Source of the DNA: Chloroflexota bacterium
GTDB taxonomy: Bacteria > Chloroflexota > Anaerolineae > Aggregatilineales > Phototrophicaceae
Reading direction: 5' to 3'
Length of the DNA: 50,371 nucleotides
Assembly: GCA_011525385.1 (NCBI GenBank)
Contig: WTGF01000047.1
Span: 1 to 50,371 of the forward strand
A program made the translations under genes and the position numbers. Positions 9,853 to 17,135 of the stretch are shown here, in pieces. The stretch's first letter is position 1, and the number at the start of each line of letters is the position of its first letter. The notes beneath the pieces were generated by a model, which saw only the letters and a list, made by a program, of their open reading frames with translations, ran no database searches and had not been told where the DNA came from.

Positions 9853-10071
9853 CGGAAATGCCCACCCATTGTGTCAAATTCATCCCTTTCGCGCAAGCTA
9901 TAGCCTACGATTTCCAAGACAATCCCTTCAAAATGGCGTCACTGGAACGATCTAAACTTAAACTGAAAATTAACCACAGCCGCTCGGCCCGCAACCGGCG
10001 AAAAGGCTTGCCACACTCACACATAGTAATAAACTCCATCAAAAAAGATGACCGTAGGGGCGACCTATCAG

Positions 10072-10217
10072 ACTCTGTTGAAAATCATGAATTACAGCCA
10101 ATCCCGGTCAGTGTCGTGTAAATGCGAAAGACCATAATGGTCCAAAATAGCTCAGTAAAGCTCCCCCTCCCTGATGCTTCGGGGAGGGGGCCGGGGGGTG
10201 GGGTAGAATTTCAACAG
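10072..10217. mobile_element. MITE-like 146-bp segment inside a hairpin repeat
   Basis: The ends form an inverted repeat: CTGTTGAAAATC (10075-10086) against the complement of GAATTTCAACAG (10206-10217), 11 of 12 matching. The segment is flanked by identical 11-bp direct repeats CGACCTATCAG (10061-10071 and 10218-10228), as expected for a target-site duplication within the hairpin. It encodes no protein and contains a G-tract module. A caveat is that the same TTTCAACAGAGTC-to-hairpin junction also appears near position 44, so recurrent module joining is an alternative. Confidence 0.5.
10161..10206 (+). repeat. G-tract module with quadruplex potential, copy 1
   Basis: A C-rich arm (CTCCCCCTCCC) is followed by a short loop and four runs of at least four G (10181-10184, 10186-10190, 10193-10198, 10200-10203). 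It can form a hairpin or a G-quadruplex. Related copies lie at 33315-33360, 40851-40891, 44558-44605 and 50054-50096. Confidence 0.75.
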
Positions 10218-10608
10218 CGACCTATCAGGTCGCCCGAAAATCACCGTAATAAATACAGATTATATGACGATTTCACCCCCAATTAAGAGATGTCCGCTCC
10301 CCAGCCCACAAGGGGAGAAGGGGAGTATTATGACCCGTATTGAGCCCTGTAAGCCCCTTTCCCTTTATGATTCTGCCCCTCGAGAACGGGGTACTGAGGG
10401 GGGACCAGGAGCTTGAGGTGAGGGTCTAAGCGCCTTTTTCTTTCGAGAAACCCCTATGCTGGACTGCAACCGGATTCCTTGACAGATCATCCCGAGATTT
10501 CCCAATTTGGGATATTTTGGGATAAGAGACGGTTGAGCCGGTACGCTGTTGGAAAACGCAAAAGGCTTACGGGTTCTTGCGTGTTTTCATGTCAAAGACC
10601 GGCTTGTA

Positions 10609-10617
10609 TGCTATACT
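10609..10617 (+). promoter_or_regulatory. Extended -10 promoter for the kinase/WD40 gene
   Basis: TGCTATACT matches an extended -10 (TGnTATAAT-like) and lies about 52 bp before the ATG at 10669. No good -35 box is seen at the usual spacing, which suits an extended -10 promoter. AAGG lies about 10 bases before the start codon. Confidence 0.45.
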
Positions 10618-10668
10618 GTGCCAAAGAAACGGGCGCAAGAATTTGATGCTCGTAGGTAAGGTAAACTT

Positions 10669-13600
10669 ATGGAAATCTTGGAATTAACCGGCAAGGCCGT
10701 TAAGTCGTACGAAATCGCAGATCTCCTGGGACAAGGCGGCTACGGTGTTGTCTATCGGGCTAATCAGAGCGCGGTCTTGCGCGAAGTGGCGATTAAGGTC
10801 ATTTTGCCAAAATACGCCAACTCGCCCGAGTTCATCCGTCGCTTTGAAAGCGAGGCGCAAGTAGTCGCCCGCCTTGAACATCCTCATATTGTCCCCTTAT
10901 ATGATTATTGGAGAGAGCCAGACAGCGCTTACCTGGTGATGCGCTATTTGCGCGGCGGCAGCTTGCGAGACAAGATCGATCTACAGGGTCAGTTGGACGT
11001 TGACGCCACTGGCAAGGTTCTGGAGCAGGTTGGCTCTGCCTTGACCTTTGCCCATCGCAATGGCGTCGTCCATCGCGATGTCAAAGCCGACAACATCTTG
11101 ATGGATGAAGACGGTAACGCCTACCTGGGCGACTTCGGCATTGCCAAGGAAGTCGGCAGCGATGGCGGCGGCGGACAGGGCGATATCGTCGGTACGCCGG
11201 CCTATCTGGCGCCGGAGCAAATCCGCGGCGGTGATGTCGGGCCGCATAGCGATGTCTACGCCTTTGGAATTATGCTCTACGAAATGCTTTCCGGACGCCG
11301 TCCTTTCGCCGAGTTGACACTGGCAACGCTGGTATACAAACACCTCAACGAACCGCTGCCGATGATCGACCATGACGAGCTTAATCTGCCCCCCGCCTTC
11401 AATTCGATCATACAAAAGGCCACCGCCAAAGACCCGGAAGAGCGCTATCCCGACGCGCAGTCGCTGGTGAGGGAGTTCCATCAAACCTTGCGCCACGGCG
11501 CGGCAACAGTCGAGTTGTCGCTGGAGGAATTGGATCTTTCCGACTTCGAGCTGCTGGAGACAAAGAATCCCTACAAGGGTCTGCGCGCGTTCCAGCAGGC
11601 CGATGCGGCGGACTTCTTCGGCCGCACATCCATGATCCAGCAAGTGCTTGATCGCTTGCAGGAAGGGGTAGTTGAGAGTAATTTCCTTGCGGTGATCGGC
11701 CCCAGCGGCAGCGGCAAGTCCAGTTTGGTTAAAGCGGGCGTTCTGCCGGCGCTGCGACAAGGACGGGTGCCGGGGTCGGAACATTGGTTTTATGCCGAGA
11801 TGGTGCCTGGCGAGGTTCCCTTGGAGGAACTGGCGGCGGCCTTGTTGAGCGTTTCCACGTCGCCATTGCCCGGCATTGTGGAGCTCCTGCGCGATAACGA
11901 AGGGGGACTTGCCGAAGGCGTCACATGGGCGCTGCCTTCAAAGGATAGCCGGCTGGTGCTTATGATCGATCAGTTCGAGGAGGTCTTCACGCAGGTCGAG
12001 CAAGAGAGCGATCGCCAGCAGTTTCTGGACCTCATTCTCAATGCTGTTGCCGCAGAAAACAGCCCGGTCATCATCATCGCCACCTTGCGCGCCGATTTCT
12101 ATGATCGGCCGCTGCTCTATCAGGGCTTCGGCGAGTTGATCCGCAAACGAACCGAACTGGTATTGCCTTTGAATGACGAAGAACTGGAAGAGACCATAAC
12201 AGGTCCCGCTTATCGCGTCGGCGCCGTTTTGGAAGAAGGACTTGTCGAAGCGATTATCGAGGACGTGCGCGAACAGCCCGGCGCCTTGCCGCTCTTGCAA
12301 TATGCCTTGACCGAACTCTTCGAACGGCGCGACGGCGCCCTTTTGACGAAGGCCGCCTATTCGGATATCGGCGGCACTTTGGGCGCCTTGGCCAAGCGAG
12401 CGGAAGAAGTTTATCTCCGCTTCCGAGATGACGGCAAAGAAATGGCCCGCCAAATGTTTCTCCGTTTGGTTACGCTTGGCGAGGGCCAGGAAGATACCCG
12501 GCGCCGCATCTTGCAAACAGAATTGTTGACGCTGGGCGATCGCGATGTCGTAGAAGATGTGCTGGATCATTTCGGGCGCTATCGCCTGCTGACATTTGAC
12601 CGCGACGAAACCACGCGCAGTTCTACGGTGGAGGTGGCGCACGAAGCGCTGATCCGACAGTGGGAACGCTTGCGCGAGTGGTTGATCGAAAGCCGTGAAG
12701 ATGTCAGGCTCGAGCGGCAGCTCTTGCATTCCGCGGAGGAATGGGATGCGGCTGGCAGGGAAAAGAGCTACGCGATGGGTGGCACGCGCCTGCGCCAATT
12801 CGAGGAATGGTCGCAGACGACCTCCCTCCAGCTCAATCAATTGGAACTGGAGTACCTGGAAGCTAGCCTGGCTGTTCGTCGAGAGCAAGAGGCGATCGAA
12901 AGAGCGCGCCAGGAACGAGAACGGGAACTCGAGCGTCAAAAAGCGCGTAATATGCGCATCGCCGCGATTGTCTTCGGCGTCGCTGCCGTGGTCGCCATCA
13001 TCCTCAGCCTGGTGGCCTTCCAACAGCGGGCAATAGCCGAGTCTGAACGCGAACGCGCGGACGAACAACGCGTGATAGCGGAAGACCAGCGGGAAATTGC
13101 CGAGGAGCAGATGAACATCGCCGAGGAACAGCGCGCGATTGCTGAAGACGCCTTGCACGTTGCTGAAATCAACGAACGCAAGAACCTGAGCCTGGCGCTG
13201 GCAGCCAATGCCCGCGGCTCATTGAGCGAGCACGACCCGGCGCTGGCCCTGCCTTTGGCCATCGAAGCGCGCCATGTTTTTGATCCTCCAGAGGCGGAAG
13301 TCCTGCGTATCCTGGGCAAAACGGCTTTCTCCCCGGGCCCCAGATTCCGCTTTACCGATTCGCCTCAATCCACGCTGGCTGTCGGGACCAATTCCGATGG
13401 CAGCATCGGCGCTTACGCCGGGTCGGAAGGCGTCATCCGTCTCGTCAATACCTTCACCGGCGAGTTGCTAAGCATGATAGAAACCGGCAGCCCTGTCATC
13501 GGCTTGTCCATCAGTCCTGACGATCGCTTGATCGCCGCCGGCCTGGCTGACAACACCGTTGGCCTCTGGCAATTGGAAAGCGGCGCCGAGCTTTACCGCT

Positions 13601-15327
13601 TGACGGGCCACGAGATGATGGTCACCGATGTCGAGTTTAGTCCCGATGGCGTGACCCTGGCATCGTCTAGCGCCGATACTTCGGTCCGGCTTTGGGATGT
13701 CGAGTCCGGTACCCTGCGCCATACTTTGCAAAAACACCTTGACTACGTCATCAAGCTCAGCTTCAGTAGCGACGGCGCCCGGCTCGCCAGCTCCTCCGCC
13801 TCCATCGGCGTAAACGAAAATGAGCGGACGCCGGAACATAACACCATTCAGGTCTGGGATGTCGCCAGCGGCGATAACCTCTTGACCATCCCGCCCGATG
13901 GCATCGGGTACGTTCGCGATGTTGAATTCAGTCCCGATGGTTGGACTATCGCCGCCACCACCTGGAGTTCGGCCCTGGGCGGCACGGCGCGCATCTACGA
14001 CTCCGAAAGCGGCGCCGAGTTACACCGCCTCTATGCCCATCGAACAACGATAGCCAATGTTGAATTCTCTCCTGATGGCAAGATGCTGGCTACCGGCTCG
14101 CGAGATGGCTCGGTCAAGATCTGGAATATCGAGCAAGGCGTCGAAGTCACCAGTTACGTCGGTTTTCCCGAGCGCGTCCACGACATCGAGTACTCGCCCG
14201 ACGGCGAATACATGATGATCGGCCTGGGCAATGCCGGCGATTTCCCGGACGGCGGCGACAACCCGGCTGATGGCTCTGCCTATTTGTGGGATCTGCGGAA
14301 TCGGACGCAAGCTCAGATTTACGCGGGCCACAGCAATTGGATCTGGGCTGCCGATATCAGCCCGGACGGCAACCTGGTCGCATCCGGTTCCGGACCCTTG
14401 TCTCTGCCGGCTTCACCCGACGACTTGGACGCCACCGCGCGCGTCTGGGACGCGGTGAGCGGGCAGCAGGTCATCGCTTTGTCAGGCCATAGCAATACAG
14501 TTGATTCGGTCCGGTTTACGCTCGATGGGAATTATTTGCTCTCAGCCAGTTGGGATGGCACCATCCGCCGCTGGGATTTGAACGACGGCGGCGAAGTCGC
14601 GCGCTATGACCTGCCGGAGGCGCGGGTCTATATGATCGACCTGCATCCGGACGGCGAGCATTTCCTCTCGGCATCGAGCGATGGCATAATCCGCATGTGG
14701 CATATCGAAAGCGGTCAGGTAGTAAAAGAATTCCTTGGGCATACTGCCGATGTCAATGGCGTGCATATCAGCGACGATGGCGCTCTGATCGCTAGCGCCG
14801 CGGGCAACTGGGCTGGCGAAGACCATACGCTGCGCTTGTGGGATGCCGAAAGCGGCGAGTTGCTGGGCACTTATGAAGGACATACGGCAATCGTCAATTA
14901 CGCTCGCATCGCCCCCAATAAGCAATTCATCATCAGCACCTCCTGGGATGACACCGTACGCATGTGGGATATCGAAACTGGCGAGGAAGTGCGGCAATTT
15001 GTCGGTCACACTGGCAATACCTTTGGCATTGACATCAGCAGCGATAGCATGACGCTCTTGACCACCTCATCCGATACCACAGTGCGTATGTGGGACATCG
15101 CGACCGGCGAAGAGCTCAATCGCTTCGATCAGCATACCGACTGGATTCAAGAGATCGTGTTCAGCCCGGATGAATCCACCGCAGTATCAGCAGGGCAAGA
15201 CTTAACCCTGCGCCGCTGGCGGATCAGACGCACGGCCGATGATCTGATCGCCTGGGCCCGGGACAATCGCTATATCCGCGAATTGAGTTGCGCCGAGCGC
15301 GAGTCCTTTCGTCTCACATGCGAGTAG
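10669..15327 (+). CDS. Ser/Thr kinase - STAND NTPase - transmembrane - 14-blade WD40 receptor
   Basis: The protein has 1552 residues in four parts. (1) Hanks-type kinase, about 12-280: GQGGYG loop 21-26, Lys43 in AIKV, HRD at 135-137, DFG Asp155 and GTPAYLAPEQ; all key residues are present. (2) nSTAND1-like P-loop NTPase, about 300-740: NPYKGLRAFQ entry motif, Walker A GPSGSGKS 344-351, Walker B LMIDQFEE with Asp434. (3) A coiled region around one TM helix (about 762-784), followed by repeated IAEEQR-type heptads. (4) WD40 repeats from about 890; I count 14 blade ends of the xxWDxxSG type, enough for two seven-blade propellers. The topology suggests a cytoplasmic kinase/NTPase and an outside sensor propeller. 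The partner and trigger are unknown. It is followed, 124 bp on, by a cell-wall amidase, which may hint at envelope sensing. Confidence 0.93.
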   Translation: MEILELTGKAVKSYEIADLLGQGGYGVVYRANQSAVLREVAIKVILPKYANSPEFIRRFESEAQVVARLEHPHIVPLYDYWREPDSAYLVMRYLRGGSLRDKIDLQGQLDVDATGKVLEQVGSALTFAHRNGVVHRDVKADNILMDEDGNAYLGDFGIAKEVGSDGGGGQGDIVGTPAYLAPEQIRGGDVGPHSDVYAFGIMLYEMLSGRRPFAELTLATLVYKHLNEPLPMIDHDELNLPPAFNSIIQKATAKDPEERYPDAQSLVREFHQTLRHGAATVELSLEELDLSDFELLETKNPYKGLRAFQQADAADFFGRTSMIQQVLDRLQEGVVESNFLAVIGPSGSGKSSLVKAGVLPALRQGRVPGSEHWFYAEMVPGEVPLEELAAALLSVSTSPLPGIVELLRDNEGGLAEGVTWALPSKDSRLVLMIDQFEEVFTQVEQESDRQQFLDLILNAVAAENSPVIIIATLRADFYDRPLLYQGFGELIRKRTELVLPLNDEELEETITGPAYRVGAVLEEGLVEAIIEDVREQPGALPLLQYALTELFERRDGALLTKAAYSDIGGTLGALAKRAEEVYLRFRDDGKEMARQMFLRLVTLGEGQEDTRRRILQTELLTLGDRDVVEDVLDHFGRYRLLTFDRDETTRSSTVEVAHEALIRQWERLREWLIESREDVRLERQLLHSAEEWDAAGREKSYAMGGTRLRQFEEWSQTTSLQLNQLELEYLEASLAVRREQEAIERARQERERELERQKARNMRIAAIVFGVAAVVAIILSLVAFQQRAIAESERERADEQRVIAEDQREIAEEQMNIAEEQRAIAEDALHVAEINERKNLSLALAANARGSLSEHDPALALPLAIEARHVFDPPEAEVLRILGKTAFSPGPRFRFTDSPQSTLAVGTNSDGSIGAYAGSEGVIRLVNTFTGELLSMIETGSPVIGLSISPDDRLIAAGLADNTVGLWQLESGAELYRLTGHEMMVTDVEFSPDGVTLASSSADTSVRLWDVESGTLRHTLQKHLDYVIKLSFSSDGARLASSSASIGVNENERTPEHNTIQVWDVASGDNLLTIPPDGIGYVRDVEFSPDGWTIAATTWSSALGGTARIYDSESGAELHRLYAHRTTIANVEFSPDGKMLATGSRDGSVKIWNIEQGVEVTSYVGFPERVHDIEYSPDGEYMMIGLGNAGDFPDGGDNPADGSAYLWDLRNRTQAQIYAGHSNWIWAADISPDGNLVASGSGPLSLPASPDDLDATARVWDAVSGQQVIALSGHSNTVDSVRFTLDGNYLLSASWDGTIRRWDLNDGGEVARYDLPEARVYMIDLHPDGEHFLSASSDGIIRMWHIESGQVVKEFLGHTADVNGVHISDDGALIASAAGNWAGEDHTLRLWDAESGELLGTYEGHTAIVNYARIAPNKQFIISTSWDDTVRMWDIETGEEVRQFVGHTGNTFGIDISSDSMTLLTTSSDTTVRMWDIATGEELNRFDQHTDWIQEIVFSPDESTAVSAGQDLTLRRWRIRRTADDLIAWARDNRYIRELSCAERESFRLTCE

Positions 15328-15451
15328 ACGCGGGCTAAAATCAATTTAGACAGCCAGGTGGCTGTGAGCAAGCCGCGGACCGTTCAATCGTTTGTATTCC
15401 TTTACATTTAGCTTTCGAGGCCTGGCATGAGCGCTCAGGGGGGTGGCAACC

Positions 15452-16591
15452 ATGTCGGACGAGATCAACGATAATCCGCCGCCGGAAAACGGCAGGGCCG
15501 GGGATTCTGCCTCGGCAATTTTCGCCGCGATCATGCGCGAAGCGGCTGAAAAAGCGAGGCCGAAGGGCGCCAAATTCTCCAGCGAACGCGCGACTCCGCC
15601 GCCTCACGCATCACAAAAGACAACTGAGCCTTCTCTGGAAGAAGAGCCAAATCCTGGGGAACCTGTCGACGATAATGAAGGGACAGCGAGGCCGCCGGAG
15701 CCGCAACTGTTTCGGCGCATCCCCCACGGCACTTTGCGTCCGAGTCGGGGCAGTTCCGGTCTCGCCGGCGGATTCCTTCGCACGATCTTTGTTGTCGGTA
15801 TCAGCGCCGGATTGGTCGCCACAGTTTTGACCTGGTTCACCGATCCACAATTCCTTAATCCGGCTGTCGTCAGAGGCCTGCAACTGAACGATCCGATGCT
15901 GATGGCAAACATTGCTGCTCCCGGCGCAACGCCGACGCCGGTTGCGACCCCTAATTGGCATTACCGAATTGGCATTATTTCCGGACATCGCGGAGAGGAC
16001 TCGGGCGCGGTCTGTGAAGACGACTACGGATATCCGGAGTTGCAAGAAGTTGATGTCAATTTCTCTGTTGCCCAGCGAGTGGTCGCGAAGTTGAAAGCGG
16101 AAAACTTCACCGTCGATTTGTTGGATGAGAATGACCCGCGGCTGGATAACTACCAGGGCGTTGCTCTGCTATCGATCCATGCCAATACCTGTTACGATTT
16201 CGGCGAGTTTGTCAGCGGTTATATTGTCGCCAAAGCCGAGGCCAGGCCAGATTTCGGCAACGATACCTTGCTGCGCGAATGCGTCGCCCTCAACTTCGGC
16301 GCGCTGGTGCCGCTGGAACGCAGCTTTGTGCTGACGCTTGATATGACCAATTACCATGTCTTCCGGACAATCCATCCCTTGACGCCGGCGGTGATTCTCG
16401 AAATGGGCTATATGTTGGCGGATCGCGAGGTGCTGGAAAACGAACCGGAATTGCTTGCCCAAGCCATCACCAATGGCATCTATTGCTATCTGGGCGTCTC
16501 TGGCAATGTCTCGGGCCTGTCGCCGGCTCGCGCGGATGCCCGCTATCTTGTGCCGCTGCTGGAAACCCCGACCCCCGAATGGAGACGGTAG
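15452..16591 (+). CDS. Membrane-anchored N-acetylmuramoyl-L-alanine amidase (Amidase_3)
   Basis: The protein has 379 residues. A disordered charged and Pro-rich N-terminal part is followed by one TM helix (about 107-130) and an extracytoplasmic zinc amidase domain from about residue 170. The domain shows ISGHRGEDSGA (His179), a following Glu in QEVDVN, LSIHAN (His243) and the catalytic ILEMGYM (Glu317), in the order used by Amidase_3 enzymes that cut the bond between MurNAc and the stem peptide. HRGED in place of the usual HGGxD is a mild variant. I prefer the ATG at 15452 over the GTG at 15443 because AGGGGGG lies upstream at a proper distance. It is on the same strand as the kinase/WD40 gene and 124 bp downstream, so co-expression is possible. 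Confidence 0.85.
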   Translation: MSDEINDNPPPENGRAGDSASAIFAAIMREAAEKARPKGAKFSSERATPPPHASQKTTEPSLEEEPNPGEPVDDNEGTARPPEPQLFRRIPHGTLRPSRGSSGLAGGFLRTIFVVGISAGLVATVLTWFTDPQFLNPAVVRGLQLNDPMLMANIAAPGATPTPVATPNWHYRIGIISGHRGEDSGAVCEDDYGYPELQEVDVNFSVAQRVVAKLKAENFTVDLLDENDPRLDNYQGVALLSIHANTCYDFGEFVSGYIVAKAEARPDFGNDTLLRECVALNFGALVPLERSFVLTLDMTNYHVFRTIHPLTPAVILEMGYMLADREVLENEPELLAQAITNGIYCYLGVSGNVSGLSPARADARYLVPLLETPTPEWRR

Positions 16592-16890
16592 TCCAAGTGC
16601 ATTGGAAGAGGTCTTGGTATTGGCGAGAGTTCCTGGCGATCTGTGAACAAAGCCTCATGCTGGTGTATCGATTTCGGTTGAAATTAAATCAACTCATTTC
16701 ACCACAAATGCGCAAAGAACATGGCGAGCAACTATACTCCAGGTTTTTCTCGGTGCTCTCGGTGTCCTCGGTGGTTAATTTTTTTGTTTCAACCGAAAAG
16801 GATACACTACCAAGCCTCATTGCTTCTTGGAGAATGAGTCCGCTGGCGCTATAATTGAATCATAAGAGGCGTTAGCGCGCCGCTGTGAAT
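16592..16890. repeat. Intergenic region before tRNA-Ser
   Basis: No gene is seen. Most of it is a 145-bp inverted-repeat-bounded segment (listed separately) that includes a CTCGGTG-rich module. The final 80 bases before the tRNA contain AT-rich sequence (CTATAATTGAATCATAAG at about 16850-16866), which may hold the tRNA promoter with TATAAT at 16851-16856. Confidence 0.5.
16663..16807. mobile_element. MITE-like 145-bp segment with 21-bp terminal inverted repeats
   Basis: The left end (16663-16683) reads GTGTATC, two bases, TTTCGGTTGAAA. The right end (16787-16807) is TTTCAACCGAAA, two bases, GATACAC. The arms pair at 19 of 21 positions. The interior carries the CTCGGTG/TCCTCGGTGG module also found, as CTCTGTG, in other gaps. 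There is no coding capacity and no obvious target duplication. The shared core GTTGAAA resembles the ends of the segment at 10072-10217. Confidence 0.55.
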
Positions 16891-16974
16891 GGAGAAGTCG
16901 CATAGAGGCCTAGTGCGTCCGCTTGGAAAGCGGATACGGGAAACCGTACGTGGGTTCGAATCCCACCTTCTCCG
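16891..16974 (+). tRNA. tRNA-Ser(GGA)
   Basis: The acceptor stem is GGAGAAG paired with CTTCTCC, with discriminator G. The anticodon arm is TCCGC, loop TTGGAAA, GCGGA, so the anticodon is GGA. The long variable arm ACGG-GAAA-CCGT is the class II mark of tRNA-Ser. The T arm is GTGGG, loop TTCGAAT, CCCAC. CCA is not encoded. Confidence 0.95.
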
Positions 16975-16983
16975 TTAGCGACT

Positions 16984-17008
16984 AAAAGAACACGGCGTGT
17001 TCTTTTTT
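16984..17008 (+). terminator. Rho-independent terminator of tRNA-Ser
   Basis: AAAAGAACAC and GTGTTCTTTT form a 9-10-bp stem with a 3-base GGC loop, ending in a run of six T. It begins 10 bases after the tRNA. Confidence 0.85.
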
Positions 17009-17135
17009 GTTTTAACAAACTCCCCTTGCTCGCTATGGCGGAAGGTCTATTATTTTATGTGGGCGCGTCAGTCCTAATCGCTGCCGCCGAGCGGCTTTTC
17101 GCGCCGTGTCCCGTACCGGCTCCCAGGAGATTGCC

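Larger units (their letters stand above)
9853..10668. repeat. Intergenic region: split hairpin element, G-rich modules and kinase promoter
   Basis: This 816-bp gap has no convincing gene. It holds a GGGCGACC-type hairpin whose halves (10057-10071 and 10218-10235) are separated by a 146-bp segment, and a G-tract module at 10161-10206. More C/G-rich tracts lie around 10295-10420. A short inverted repeat TCCCAA/TTGGGA is near 10499-10512, and an extended -10 promoter lies at 10609-10617. Both flanking genes read away from it. Confidence 0.65.

Noticed and set aside
10478..10512. TTGACA near 10479 as a promoter of the kinase gene
   Set aside because: No acceptable -10 box lies 16-18 bp downstream; the extended -10 at 10609 is better placed.
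11938..13158. 406-residue minus-strand frame inside the kinase/WD40 gene
   Set aside because: The opposite strand encodes the intact STAND NTPase and coiled coil; no motif is seen in the antisense frame.
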